A stretch of 64,000 nucleotides of DNA. Source: Trifolium pratense. Its lineage: Eukaryota; Streptophyta; Magnoliopsida; Fabales; Fabaceae. The translations under genes and the position numbers were made by a program. The DNA is taken from assembly GCF_020283565.1 (NCBI RefSeq), contig NC_060062.1, positions 19,254,127-19,318,126 on the forward strand. Reading direction: 5' to 3'. Shown in pieces: positions 9,001-22,513 of this stretch. The notes under the pieces are model-generated. The model ran no database searches and was not told the origin of the DNA. It worked only from the letters and a program-made list of their open reading frames with translations. Positions within the stretch are counted from its first letter, which is position 1. Each line of letters starts with the position of its first letter.

Positions 9001-12000
9001 GTTTACATGCATGAAGACAAGTGTCAAGGGAAATGCATGCAACATGACAAGTGGTAAAGAAAACTACATGCAACAATATAAGTGTAATACATGCAAAATA
9101 TTATGGATGGATCCTACAATAGATGGACTTAGATCACAATAGATGAGCTTAAGAAAAATATCAATTTCTAACAAAGTGTATCTAAAGTAATGGTTAATGT
9201 AACAAAAATTATAATATAATCTTAAAGTAATACATGCATAGCTTTGAAATTTTAAAATAAAGTATTTTCTACTTAAAAACATTATTTTGTTTCCTTAATC
9301 ATCGCTCTAAAAATCGTGTTTAGCATAACACATTAAAAAATACAAGTTTTATTTAATTCTTGCTCCCATTTCTATCTTTGACAATTTTATAATTGTATTC
9401 AAATTTTGTCATCATATAAGAGTTTTCGGTTGACAAATTCAAAAAAAAAAAATTACACATTTGACAAATTTTCCACATTTTTTTTTTTAAGGTTTTCATT
9501 GAAGTGTTGGTAAATCAACTATTTGTGGTGGGTTAGAGACTCTATATATCGTTTCATTAAAGGGTTTTATTGCAATTTAGGAACATCTATGCTATGTCTA
9601 TCGAGCTCTAGGATCAACTTTTACTTGAAGTTTGCTAGAAGTTTATCTATTCACTTTCACGTGACTGAAGTAGACTTTTTAGTTGTTTTTAGTCTAGTAA
9701 AAATGGATACACCATCAAATCGCTAGGCTATCTGACAAAAAAAAATGTATACACCATCGAATTAAATGTTGCTCTCCAACCTATTTTAGATTATATATTT
9801 TTCCTTCATTTGCTCAACCTGTAAGATTGAACTATGCATATCTCAATATATTTATAAAAAAAAAACCAATAGTTGTGATGATATTCTAGCAAATTTCGAT
9901 CATGTGTAACCATCGATCTTTTAATTGGACTCTTAGACATGTTCCTTCTTTCGTTTCTTTTAATTATTTTTTTTTTTATAAAAAATAAGTTATTTTAAAA
10001 TTAAAATAAAAGATAACATACAATAATGATTAAAATTTTAAAAAAATTCAATCCCCTCACTGCCAACTGTACCTACGTACCCCCCCTCCAATTCTTCAAA
10101 CCATCGCCATTACTTTGTAACTAACTGATCATGGGCTTAATTGTTAGTTAGTTATTTAAAAAATAGCGGCCGTTAAGATTTATGGGATTGATTTCATACA
10201 TCATCATCCAAGAGGGCATTCAACAATAGAATGAAGTTGTGTTTACCAGCCAAAAAAACCGTTAATGGTTGGCTGGTTTCAATTCTGATTGAAACTTGAA
10301 ATCCAAGATGAAGCAAAAAAAAAAAAAAAGGCAATTATGAAAAGGATATTATGACACCGTATTTAAAAATATGATTTTTTTTTTTTACATAGAAATATAT
10401 AGTGTGATAATTTTTTTTTTTTACGGAAGCAAAACTAATGCATTTCATTTATAATAATAATAATAATAAGAGCAATACAAGTAGGAATTGAATCAAAAGT
10501 ATTGCGAGAAGCATGTGATAGAGTTACTCGTGCAAGAATAGTATAAGCGCTTCTGTTTGCTTGCCACCCAGCAAAGGCAACTACATATAATCTTGATAAT
10601 TAGAACGAATTAAAATAACAACACTTGTGAATAAGAAAATCATATTCTGATCTATTTGCTTTGTGATGGTTGACATCTTCCACAACTCTTTTGCAATCCA
10701 TCTCAATAATCACATTGTTATAACGCAAAGTTGCAATTCATTCAAGCCCTTTGAGCAAACCCCGAGTTTTAGCTTCAACTGGTGTAAGAACAACATTTGT
10801 GTGACATGAAAATGCAGCTATAAACTCACTGAATTCATTGCGTAGATAAGCGTCCATGCTCACTTTCTGCTCTAATTAATGAGAAGATCGCAACATCAAT
10901 ATTGCATTTCAAAGTGTCTGCATTCAGCATCAATTGTTCCAACCAGGACCAAATATTTTTTTTCCTCCAACAATTGATGCTATCCGCACAACATAAGAAG
11001 AGATGCCAATTATATTCAGTGTAAGTTTGACAAACATCACAATTTTTTTGACAATCAATGCCTTTGCTTGTGAGTCTTGTCTATTTGGTAGACAGTTCCG
11101 ACCAAGCCTCCATATAAAATGCTTCACCTTGGGAGGGATAGGGAGTGACCATAACTTGTTCGAGTCACCATTAACTTTCCACGCACTTCTATCAATCAAA
11201 GTATCCACACAATTGCGATAAGCACTTTTAAAATTGATTTTTTTAAAATAGAGAGACTAAAACTTCAAAAAAATTAAAAATAGAGGAATCAAAATTGCAT
11301 TTAAGCCAAAATTATAACTAATTGTTTCACTGAACTAACACCGCAATTGTAAAAATATTATCTTGTCGTTTGTTTCATCAAAATTGATCAAAGACTTGAA
11401 AAGAATGATTTTTTTTTTATTTCATGTATAAATATTTGGTCCAGTGATTATAAGTATAATAGAAACTAAAACTAAATAAATATTACTTTCGTCCCTAAAT
11501 ATAAAACCTTATTGAAAAAATTATGAATATTAAAAAAGTTGATTGTGATATTAAATTTATTGACAATTGAAATTATTTTTACAATTTTATTCTTTAAGAG
11601 AGGGGAATGATTTATAATATTTTCTCGAGAGTATTTATTACGGATTGTAAAAATATGAGTTTAAGCACTAAAATTTAAATTAATTGCAGAATTTTGTTTA
11701 TATATATTGGAATTTTTGTGAAATGGAATACCATTTAATTATATATTTTTAAAATTTGTTTAAAGTTTATGTCTCGGACCTTGAAACCTACACATTATTT
11801 GATTTAAGTTTATTTGACCTTTGACAAGAAATTTATGATTTTTTTTTCGACAACAGAAATTTATGATTTTTAGTTCTACCAAAAAGATCGAATTTGATTG
11901 AATTGAATAATGTGCGTGGTCACGCAACTTAACCAGTGAACACTCTTACTCGGTCAACAACCCACATATATACATAGGCTTATACATGGATTTTTCCCTC

Positions 12001-12256
12001 ACAAGATACACATATACATTCTCAAGATTATTTTTTTCCCCCTTTTTATAAGGCAATTTTCAAATTTTTAAAAACATTAATTATTTTTTTACCAACATAT
12101 TCCTAATTAAATTGCAAATTTAAATACTTATAAATTCAATACATAAAAATCTTGAATTACCTTAACAAAAATAAAATAAAATAAAATAAAACAGCCTTCT
12201 AGATTTGAAATCATAAACTCATTAATAAAAAGGAAGATAAATTACAATTATGTTAA
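9001..12256. other. Intergenic region between units A and B
   Basis: No intact gene. The stretch is very AT-rich with many A and T runs. It contains a LINE remnant (10450-11220) and a one-sided MITE-like end (ATTACTTTCGTCCCTAAATA near 11483). Otherwise nothing is recognised. Confidence 0.6.
10450..11220 (-). mobile_element. Degenerate LINE (non-LTR retrotransposon) 3' coding remnant
   Basis: On the minus strand 11208-10930 encodes LWSLPIPPKVKHFIWRLGRN, the hallmark of the zinc-binding region after plant LINE reverse transcriptases. Further down (about 10855-10640) frames with stops and shifts give VEAKTRGLLKGLE and VIIEMDCKRVVEDV, the shape of an RNase H-like domain (EA..L..GL, then an acidic ExD). 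The usual cysteine-rich part is scrambled. This is a dead fragment, not a host gene. Confidence 0.7.
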
Positions 12257-13809
12257 TCAAAGCCTAGAATTAGCAACATGGAGGAAGGTGGTATTATTTT
12301 TGAGCAAGAAGAACTTTCCGGTGGGCAGGTGGTGCGGCGGAAGCAAGGTAAGGATGGCAGCAAGAGATGCAGCTTGATCAGCAGTGTGAGTGCCCTTACC
12401 TTTAGTCATAGAGGTTTGAGTGAAGCCAGGGCAAAAACAATTCACACTCATCAATTTAGTGTCACTTCCTATTTTGTATGACTTATGCTTATTGTTATAT
12501 CTTTTAGCTAACACCTTTGAGTATGCATTTAGAGCCAATTTTGATACTGCATAGTCTGTCCAATATGATGGCCACCCTTCACTCTTCCATGTTCCATTTC
12601 TCACCTCTCTTACAAATTTTTTCACAATTTCTTCGATTTCCTCTTCCTTCAACTCCTCACTTTCTAGAATTTTTGTCATTTCCGCGCTTCTCATCTTCTG
12701 TATATAATAATATTTATATTTATTAAAGTTTGAGCATGCATGGAATATGTCATATAGTTAATTAATCAAGTTACTACTTACATTGAGAGAGCCGAGTCTT
12801 GAACTAACATTGAGAATACGTGTAATAGAAGAATAGGAGCAACGAAAGAGGGGAAGGAGCGCCTGAATTAGCAATTTGGGCCCATAAAAGTTTGTTTTCA
12901 TGACATTTTCTGCGTGGTCTACTGAATTCCCATCTAGCTCATTGAATGACACACCTGCATTATTCACCTGAACACAAAATATATATTTAGATCCATTCAT
13001 TTATTTTTCTAAAAAGAAACTTTTACAAAAAACATATTTATGTGAATAAAAAAAATACGACTAGGACTATGTTTAAGTCTAAAATTTGTACTATTTACAA
13101 AAACATTAATATCTTATAATTTTGTTTAACAACTGTTAATGTTTATGCCACCATTAATCAATGTAGAAATGAACTCGGATCTTGTTGATGGAAAAATGTG
13201 GTTAGAAGGATCCTACTAAATTAGTTATCAACAAAATTGATTGATATTTTACACCAATGTTTCTCAAAAAATATTCTCTTTTTAAAGATAATTGTTATAA
13301 GACCGCCAACATTAGGATCAAATTTAAGTATTACATGATAAATTTATTATACAAGGAAAAAAATAATAATAAAGTAATACCAATTCAACATTAGGATCAA
13401 ATTTAAAAGACGGTCAACACTCAACATAATCTTGCCTAAAAAAACCAAAATGATGTGAAAAATTGAATAGTTAATTATTATAATACTTACAAGAATATCC
13501 AAGGTGGCTCCAAATTTGGCTTTGAAGGAGGAAGCAAAGGTTTGAATAGAATGAGGATCTGAAACATCAAGAAGTAGAAAATGGACATGAGATGTAACAA
13601 GGCCTAATTGTGCTCGAATGCTCTCCACAGCAGCCTCTCCTTTATGCTTGTCTCTAGCAGTTAACACCACACTCAGTCCTAACTCTGCAAGACGCTTCAC
13701 TAGAGCAAACCCTATTCCTTTATTACCTCCCGTCACCACCGCCACTGTCTCCTTAGTCCACCACCTTCATTTATTCGTGAAAATTCATTAAAAATGTATA
13801 TTACATTAA

Positions 13810-13851
<42 letters not shown>

Positions 13852-13933
13852 TAGTAGTATTAAAAAAAATGAAGTATATATACCTGGTTGAGCAGAGTAC
13901 TGCAGGAGAAGGAAAATATTGTTCTGGTTCCAT
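12257..13933 (-). CDS. Short-chain dehydrogenase/reductase, neomenthol dehydrogenase / salutaridine reductase-like (SDR-B)
   Basis: Four exons, 13933-13884, 13764-13491, 12967-12782 and 12697-12257, encode 316 aa. The intron positions and phases are identical to SDR-A and the protein is nearly the same over most of its length. TGGNKGIG, NNAG, NVSSR and YAVSK are all present, so the NADPH site and the Ser-Tyr-Lys catalytic set are intact. Differences from SDR-A cluster after RAQLG (LVTSH instead of HLAHNH) and in the loop before the catalytic tyrosine (MRSAEMTKI). Intron 1 carries a (TA)n microsatellite, and intron 2 (523 bases) is longer than in SDR-A. The gene is followed downstream on the same strand by OASTL-B, mirroring unit A. 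Confidence 0.9.
13817..13850. repeat. (TA)n microsatellite in SDR-B intron 1
   Basis: About 16 TA units. SDR-A has no such tract in the matching intron, although the flanking TGTGTATATAGTATAGTAGT is shared. Confidence 0.9.
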
Positions 13934-14009
13934 ATATGTGATTATGTGATGAGAATCAAAGTATGATGTTATAAATTATGTTAATGAAAATAATAGTGAG
14001 CCACATTAT

Positions 14010-14022
14010 ACTATATATATAG
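14010..14022 (-). promoter_or_regulatory. Possible TATA box of SDR-B
   Basis: CTATATATATAG lies about 78-90 bases upstream of the ATG at 13933. Support is from composition and spacing only. Confidence 0.4.
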
Positions 14023-16131
14023 TATGTGTGTGATGAGATGTTTCCTTTGTTATGCTTATGGAAGTGGGGAGAGCATACTTTATTTTATGATATAAAATAA
14101 ACATTAGACTCAGTATTCTGGTGGCGGAAATTGTATATATAAATTGTCATATGTCATATATCTATCATCAAATTTGTATAGTTGCCAATTATTTGAATTA
14201 ATATCGGGGACCCTTGGTATCATAAAAGATGTTGGGTCATCAGAGGGGTGGTGGGGATCATCTACGTTGGGTTTAAGGAGTTGAACACCACATTCTTATC
14301 CAAAACCTTAACTTTAAGGTTTTGGGTTAAAGTGTGATTTCCAACTCAGTTGTGAAATTGTTCTTAAACCTAATATGGATGATTTCCCTGACTGCCTCTC
14401 GTGACCCAACAAAAGAATTGAATGTTTGTATGACAAGTATGTTAGTATGACACTTACAAGTGTGAGTAAAAGTTCTAAAATGAATAAAATTACCTTAAGA
14501 TTTTAAGTTGATATATCTTGCGTCAAATCTACTTAGTTGTTTTAAACTGAATTTAACAATTGAATGTGCTTTCTATTTTTCGTCAAGTATTTTATTGGTT
14601 ATTGAGGTGAATAAATAACGATTCATGAATTCAAACCTTATAAATCCTATATATTTTTTCACTTTATATTTTACTCAGAGGATCTAAAGCCATATAATAA
14701 TAGGTCAGGGGATATCTAATTAGTGATTGCACAACAAAGGGTATACATACAGGGAGGTGGAATGTGTGGCGCAAAGTCATTCATACAGGAAGCTAGTCAT
14801 TTGAATACAGGATATACCCACATATGTATAATTTCAGACTTTTTCACATGAATTTCTAGAGCTTCTCAGCTAATAAAATATACTAGTATTTTCCATTAAA
14901 AAATATATCAATCAGGATATGTATGACAGTGTGAAAGGGCTCAAAATCAAGCTGAATTTTATCCACATACAAAAACAGAAGTGCTATTTGAATAATAAAA
15001 TATTTACATTGTATATGTGATATACCGTTTATTTTTTTTCTTTTTTTTTTCGTTTTTTTTTTGTGGGCATATTTTTATCTTTATTTCTTTTCTATTTTTT
15101 ATATTTTACATATTTGGTTGAGTGCAATAATTGTTGCAGTCCACAACACAGTAAAGCACATAAACAGATTCATACTATGATACTACTAGTTGTAGTACTT
15201 TAATTAAAATGACCCTTGTTTGTTTCTACTTCGAACGACTTTTCCTTTGTAATGTGGACCTCAGATTCCTTCCCGCAGCCACTATATGGTCATATCATAT
15301 CATATAATATGACTTGTATTAATATTCTTATGTTTGTATAGTTACATATAGAAAATGTCACATTAGCTTTTCAGCATGTGAGTTGTTATTGTTAAATGCA
15401 CTTTGTTTCCACATTCACATACATTAATTCTTATATTAGAATTGAAATTGAGAACGTGGGGTGAAAAACATATCTACAAATATTCAATCTCATTTTACCA
15501 TACAAAAAGCACTATCATTAAATATATGAAATGCACTGAGTCTGTGACCATAGGTCCGGTCAACAAACGAGTTCTTGCTATAATTCAGAGATTATTATTC
15601 ATATGATAATAACAGTTTGGTGGCTTAGAGGGACTTCATTGTTCATTCATGGTGGCTTTGCAGAAACAATATACCTCATTGTTTTACTACATAGCAATTA
15701 TGGATTTAGACTAGACTACTACTCTATTTGGCATAGCCAGAAGAAGATGACTAATTGGTCTTCATTCTTCCCTCATTTGTTTCTTTTATTACAAGATATA
15801 TTTGTAAACGTTGAATTGGTGATTTGGTTTGAAAATGTAGCTATAGAGTCTAGAAGCTGCACAGAAAAATCAATAGATAAACTTTGTTTCATCCATTATT
15901 TTTGAACTACAAACATTAAGAAGAATTTGTCATTGGTCACACATAAGACTAATTTCTATTGTTCAAGGGTCATTGATCTGTGACTTGTGTCGAATCAACG
16001 ACCAGTTTAGAAGTTTCTAATAAATGTCAAAAATGAGAAATGTGTAACATAGACATGTGACATTGTCGTGCCTTACAACATGTGGATGATGATGGAAAAT
16101 GTGTCTAAAATATGAAAGGAGTAAAATTGTT
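14023..16131. other. Intergenic region of duplication unit B
   Basis: No gene. The stretches 15120-15610 and 15715-16131 are homologous to unit A sequence at 2760-3370 and 4350-4921. The block 14160-15100 has no evident counterpart. It includes T-rich tracts near 15030-15065. Confidence 0.55.
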
Positions 16132-19100
16132 TCATGGCTCCGGCTGCATGTTCTCGCATTCTTCTCGGATTTTCTGGAAAAGAACAGTGGACAAATATCT
16201 TTCACCAAAGCTTGGGAATACAACCTGCAATAAATAAAAATTGTGGGCATTACAATGTAAATAGAGTATTTTAATTTTGAAAGTTTGAAAATTTATGAAA
16301 CTTTTTATAGTAAAAAGGATAGAGCTGATATTATGAAAATAACAGAATATGATCAAATTGGCTGAAAGGATACATATAATCCATCTCTACCATTGTTTAT
16401 ATCCAACTCAAGATGGATTAAATCCCATAAATAACAATAATTATTTTTTTAGGAGGAAAAATGTATACCCCAATAAGCTTTCCCTCGTTTTCAGGTCTCT
16501 TCGCAACCTGCAATGCAGCTGCTGCAGCAGCACCTGAAGAAATTCCCACCTGTTTTCCAATGGTAAGAATGTAAGTAAGAACCAAAGTATAAACACAACA
16601 ATTGTGAAATCTTCATTTGCGTCAGAATTAAGGTGTCATAAGATTTGAAGGCAGCTAATAGGAACCAATTGAAAAATAAAAAAATAAAACAAATCATATG
16701 ACAGGAACTTAGGTATTACAGTATCAATTATATGTGATGTCTAAGTCCCGCATCAAGTAGTATGGATGCTCAGTGGAGTATTTAAGAGGTTTGGTTCTTC
16801 CCCCTTGATAGTTGGGGTTTAAGGGAGGGAAGGTTTTCCACGTGCTTCGATACTTATCAACAGTTAATCAAGATACAAAAGCTCTCATGTGCTTCACAAT
16901 GCTTTAATATAGTCTTTTGCCTGATTGTTGCAAGCTGTTTTAAGTAAGGGAGGGAAGGTTCCTCGAGTGCTTGGATACTTATCAACAACTAATCAAAATA
17001 CAGAAATTTGTATACAGTTTTTTTCTTTATCAATAGAAATTGAATTCTTCATAATGCTTTAATATTATCATATTGTGCATGTCTTGTAACTGTGTAAGTG
17101 TACATGATATGTATTGTGAACTGGAACACATTAAGAAATGCAAGTCACACAAACAGATGAGAAGATTTTAATAAAGCACTAACCAGCAAGCCTTCCTGGA
17201 GTGCTATTTGCTTTGTAGTTTCAATAGCTTCATCACTCGATATCTGCCAAATACAAGAGAGGGGAGTTAATTATAGTTCTATTAGAGTATACAATTAACT
17301 ATCCTTGTATCAGTTGAACTGACTGCAGCTTAACTAACTTCATTCTAACTGTCTGCAGTTGAGTTAGTTTTAGACTTTTAGGGTATATTTGGATGGAGGG
17401 TTTTGGAGGGGAGGGCTAATTTTTATTTTTTAAATTTAAAAACTATAAAATGTTTTAAAAAATTGAGATTGAAATATTATATGATCATTTATCAGGTTAT
17501 TCTTTCAATTTTTTCAAAATCTCAAATATATAACAAAATATAGACCTGGTCCTCCAAAGTTATCCCCTCCAAAACTCAACTCAGAAACAGCCCCTTAGAG
17601 CACCCTTAGTGATTGGTGTACATGAGTTAGTTTCATAACAGAAACAGTTTCTGTTCATTGTATAAATACTCAACCTGTATCACATAGGTACTCACTCAAA
17701 CAACTCTTTTCTGTTGAATTCTAACAAGTAGAGACCAAGAAAATATTGACATTTTCTATTTATCCTGGCCAGGTGGTCCCCACATTCACGAAAAATAGTC
17801 TACAGAGACTAGCTTCAAATGTGGAGTACTGTTAGTCTTGAATTAGGAAAAGATTCACAACCACCAGAATTTAGAAAACACCAGTATATGAAGAAACGTT
17901 TATTAATGACCGGGATAGTGTGCCCATGCTGTTAGACATGGCACTACTTATAGTGGTAAAAGGTAACAACTGAAACCTAATGTCTAAAAGGACTTTGCAC
18001 AATCCATTCTTGAAAGATATTCTCTAGTGTGGAAAAAAACAACTATTCATATGTAGTAGTGTGCCACACTCATTGCAAATTAGTATCTTTTAGACTGAAA
18101 TGAGAAAGTTAAATCAGCAAAAGTTGCCATCAAATAGATGACAAATCAGGTCATTAAAATCCCGGAACAGATGACGATTACCACGTGTAGACTAACAAGC
18201 ACATACAATATGCATGCGAGCCAATTAAAAAAAAAGTCTTCATCTATCATAATAATGCATTGGACATAAAAAGAAATTGTCAACAGCAAAGCACAAGAAC
18301 AGACCGCTATAACTTCATCAAGGATATCTTCATCCAAATTTCTGGGCACAAAACCAGCCCCGATACCCTGAATTTTGTGAGGTCCTGTGATTTAGCAGGA
18401 AAAAGGAAATACATAAAAGCTCATTAAAAAAAATAAAAATCAACATATTGAACTTGGAATTGTAGAAACTTATTCTATTTCTTACCTGGCTTTCCACCTG
18501 AAAGTATGTTGCTTTCGAGTGGCTCTACACCAATAATCTGGTACGTAAAGAAGAAAATGTTTAATGGAAACCAACAAGGTAGAAAGCTTCCTTTGAAATT
18601 AAATTATACTTCAAAGGATAAGACATGACCAATACACGAAGTACAAAGATCCGCTTACACCAATTATTTTTCGGATAACACCTCATATGAATTGATATTT
18701 AAAAGACACGTGTGGTTTTGCAATGCCATTGAGAATGATTTACCTGTACTTTTGAATTTTGTTCTTTTAGGAATTTACCGGTTCCGGAAATGGTTCCACC
18801 AGTTCCAATTCCTGCAACTAAAATATCTATTTTGCCTCTTGTATCTTCCCATATCTCTGGTCCAGTTGTCTCATAATGTATCTGCACAGATGAACCAAAT
18901 TTCATATATTATACCACACTGCAGCTCACCATGCTAGAAATAGAACTCCATCAGTGACAGGTCCATCATCTTGAACTTAAATAAAGTTAAAGGGGGTAAA
19001 CAAATATTGGCTTACAATGAACATTTACCCGAGCCCTTCTTTCTTCTGTATATTAACAATCAGACTAGTCCTAAGGAACTAAAATTCCAAAAAAAATGGA

Positions 19101-19288
19101 AACTTAAACTAGGTGACTTGGTTGCTATGTGGAACTCTATAGTTAAATATAAAATATAAAATTGCATGTCCCATTTCTGATGATAAAGTGCAGCGAAAGC
19201 CCAGAATAGAAGGATTGAGAGACAAAGACTACAGAAAGGAAGACTGAAAATCCTACTTGAGCTACAAAGGACACAACAGCAGGTAAAC

Positions 19289-19326
<38 letters not shown>

Positions 19327-22300
19327 ATCAAGTGAAGAGAACAACGCAGCTCCTTTGCAATATTAAAAAACATATGAGGGATATTGGTATTGTCCTGTGT
19401 GATGGAATACTAAACTTCAAAACCAGTTATACAATTGACACTGCCTTGTCCACCTTAAGATACTCCCTCCGTTACTTTTTAGTTGTTGTTTTAAGGTAAA
19501 TCAACAAATAGTGTTACTTTTGGTGGAATTATTTGTCATTTTCCTAGCATACCCTTAATTATTTATTATCACATCACACCTATTCCTCTCTCTACAAAAT
19601 TTTTTAAGGGTATTATTGACAAAACAGTAATTAATGTTGCATTGAACTTCAAAAACTACAAGTAAATAGAAACAAAAATAATTCTATAAAAGGAGCGGAG
19701 GGAGTACAAAATACAGGTTTTGGCATTTGGAGCAAACTATTTGGTATGTTTGGGGAAACTAGTTTGGGGGCTTTGGTCAGAAAATGGAGGACGGAGTGGG
19801 TGGCAATAGGTATGCTTTTATTTGGTGCCTTTAGCTGGACTGATGTGCATGAATATTTACTGGAAATTCTCTTTCACTAGCCTTGCTTTGACTTGAATTG
19901 ATTTGTATCTATATTAATATTAACCTAGATTTCGTGACTTCTGCTTGAAGCCTGGATTTCAACTAAAATAAAAGAAGAATAAATTATCAATGTCGATTAC
20001 TAGTTTACTACAGCACAAGGGCAAAATCTGGAGCAAATGGTGCACCCTGCATGAGTTTCCAGAAACATGGGAATCATGTACTTAAGATAAAATTAGACGT
20101 AGTCATTACCTTAGGATTCGAAGGATTATCAAATTGTTGAAGCATGTATGCATTAGGTGTACTTTTTACAATTTCTTCGGCTTTTTGAACTGCTCCATTC
20201 ATACCCTTTGCAGCTTCAGTCAAAACAAGCTCAGCTCCAAATGCTTTCAATAGAACTCGTCTTTCCAAACTCATGGAAGCAGGCATCGTCAAAATGAGTT
20301 TATATCCTTTAGAAGCTGCTATAAAGGCAAGACCAATTCCAGTGTTTCCACTAGTAGGTTCCACCAAAACACTCTGAAATGCATACCAGAAAGAAGTTAA
20401 GTAAGAATGACAAAAAATGGAATTGAAGCAGCATTAAATTTATTTAGCCACTATTAATCTGCAAGAAAAGAAATCACATCAAAATTTAACTAGCTCTCAT
20501 TAAGTCTACAGTGTTCTTTTCCAAAAAAAGCATATAATGGGAATGTTTTCTTATATCAGACTATGGCATATTAACTCCCACAACACTAAAATTTCTTATA
20601 TGCAACTGCACTATCCCCACCTAGTGGAAATGTTTTGTATATTGTAGTGTCACTATAAAAAACATAGCATACTCCAGTGCAGAGGGCAGAATCTCTTGAC
20701 AAAAGGCATGTGCACCGATGAATTTATCCTTGTTTAAGAAAATTTTGGCTGTAAAGAGAAAGAATTATTGTAGAGAGATAACTAATTTTTATTTGAATAT
20801 TTACAGGATTGGTCTTATTTACAGTAAATCAGGAAGCTATAATACCAGAGTGCGGATTTGCCCCATACAGCAACTGTGTTAAGCTATAACTACTATTTCT
20901 ACACTTTCTAGTATCTACAAAGAACATTAAAATGAACAATTTTATGCAACACTTGAAATCAAAAGCAATAAAAAATAAATTACCTCTCCAGGTGTTATGG
21001 CTCCTTTCTTCTCAGCATCAAGTATCATACTATAACCTATCCTGCAAGACAATAAATCAGAAGCCATTAAAAAAAATTAGAAATAGACTGAAAATCGTAT
21101 ATGCAAATTTATATGGACAATGGACATTTACTAATACCATCATCACCAACATTTAATTTGACTTTTACTTAGATATACCTTACAATTAGTAGAAAAATAT
21201 CACCCTATTGCAGAACCAACAAATAGAAACAAAAAACAAAAGGACCCGGGTTTAAGTTCCGGTGAAGGAGAAAAATACCAACATTGACAACTAATTACTA
21301 ACTTTGGCCGTCTCAAAAAAACGAAGAGAAAAAAACGGAAAACAAAAACAAAATGAGTAAGCTACCAAATCAGTCCCCGACTTTGTAAGACACTCTCAAA
21401 TAGGCTCCTAACTTAATGAATATTTCAAGGCTTAATTACAGTTTTAGTCCCCTTATTTTCAGTCATTCACGAAATTAGTTCCTCTATTTTAAAATCACAT
21501 AGTTTTGATCCCCTCTATTAGATTTTTGTACTTAAAAAGGGTGATTTAACATATTTTAAATAATGTGACGTACAATCTAATGATATTCAATGATCAAAAG
21601 TCATGCCTTTCAAAAAAAAAAAGATCAAAAGTCATGAAATTACAAGAAAACTCATTAAAAACTTGAGTTTTAATTTAATAAGTTATCATTTTTTTTGTAA
21701 TTTAATTATCATATCGTATGCCATGTCATTTAAAATATGTTAAATCACTATTTTTAAGTACAAAAATCTAATAGAGGGACCAAAACTATGTGATATTAAA
21801 ATAGGGGACCAAAACTGTAATTAGGTCTTCTATTAAATTTTCGTCATATTAATCCTTCAAACCGATAAACTTAAAGATCCAATTTATAGTAAGTTATAAA
21901 ATGTAAGGACTTGATTGATTGATAATAAGTGGTTAGATACAAAGACTAACTTGACGGTTTAATAAAGTTATATATCTTTTTGAAATATTCATAAAGTCAT
22001 GGGCCTATTTAAGAGTATCCTACAGAGTCTCAGAGACTAATTTGGTTATTTATTCCAAACAAAATGCAAATAAATGATTAATGTAAACCTGTCTTTGACA
22101 CTACAACATGGTTCCATAATCTCAAGCTTTGCAGCGATATTAGCAACGGAACCCTTAGCAATACTATTGAGATAAACCATTGGCGTTTTTCCTATAAGCT
22201 ACATCAAAACAAACAAAAAAAAAATCATCATCATCATCATCATGATTGAATTGAAAGCTTAATTCTAACGCAGAAACAAAAAAAGAGAAATGAAACGAAC

Positions 22301-22513
22301 CTGCGTAACATCGTCGGCAATATTGAGACCGTCGATAGCGGTTTGAGATTGGACAGAGACAGCGTTACATAAAACGGGAGAAGGTGAAGAGATCCTCCTG
22401 GTGGAGAAAGTGGCGAATCGGAGTGATGTGGTAGGGGTGCGGCGAGTCAAGTAGTTAAGAGTGGGGGTGCGAGAAGTAAAAGTCAATGAGTTGATTAAAG
22501 AAGAAGAAGCCAT
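16132..22513 (-). CDS. OASTL: O-acetylserine(thiol)lyase / cysteine synthase, plastid-type (OASTL-B)
   Basis: Ten exons on the minus strand: 22513-22301, 22198-22089, 21041-20984, 20373-20110, 18881-18744, 18537-18486, 18384-18305, 17243-17184, 16549-16469 and 16224-16132, giving 382 aa. It makes cysteine from O-acetylserine and sulfide. The first ~65 residues are rich in Ser/Thr/Arg with few acids (e.g. [18 protein letters not shown]) and look like a plastid transit peptide. Conserved elements: PLP lysine in CCSVKDR (K106), substrate loop PTSGNTG (134-139), glycine loop GIGTGGT, and the surface loop GGKPGPHKIQ (K277, H281, K282) used to bind serine acetyltransferase. Length and motifs fit a normal organellar enzyme. 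Introns contain a Stowaway-like MITE, a longer inverted-repeat element, a (GA)n tract and a possible third MITE near 17385-17605. Confidence 0.94.
17385..17605. mobile_element. Possible MITE in OASTL-B intron 7
   Basis: The left part GTATATTTGGATGGAGGG plus TTTTGGAGGGGA is imperfectly mirrored by TCCCCTCCAAAACTC and CAGAAACAGCCCC at the right. The inside is AT-rich. The ends are uncertain. Confidence 0.35.
19289..19325. repeat. (GA)n microsatellite in OASTL-B intron 4
   Basis: An uninterrupted GA run of about 18 units. This intron is the one missing from OASTL-A. Confidence 0.95.
19463..19704. mobile_element. Stowaway-like MITE, 242 bp, in OASTL-B intron 4
   Basis: It begins CTCCCTCCGTTACTTTTTAG and ends AAAAGGAGCGGAGGGAG, with TA on both sides (19461-19462 and 19705-19706). 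Inverted CTCCCTCCG ends plus a TA target duplication define Tc1/mariner-derived Stowaway MITEs. Confidence 0.85.
21429..21827. mobile_element. Long-inverted-repeat MITE (Mutator-like?) in OASTL-B intron 2
   Basis: The two ends are inverted copies over roughly 130 bases: GGCTTAATTACAGTTTTAGT at the left, ACCAAAACTGTAATTAGGTC at the right. Inner arms are TCTATTAGATTTTTGTACTT and AAGTACAAAAATCTAATAGA. There is no coding capacity. No clear 9-bp target duplication is visible. If transcribed as part of the intron it would fold into a long hairpin. Confidence 0.65.

Noticed and set aside
10930..11208. Open frame on the minus strand as a host gene
   Set aside because: Its motif (LPIPPKVKHFIWRLGRN) belongs to LINE polyproteins, and the surrounding frames are broken.
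19143..19373. Minus-strand frames rich in SLSLSL
   Set aside because: They translate a (GA)n microsatellite within an OASTL-B intron.
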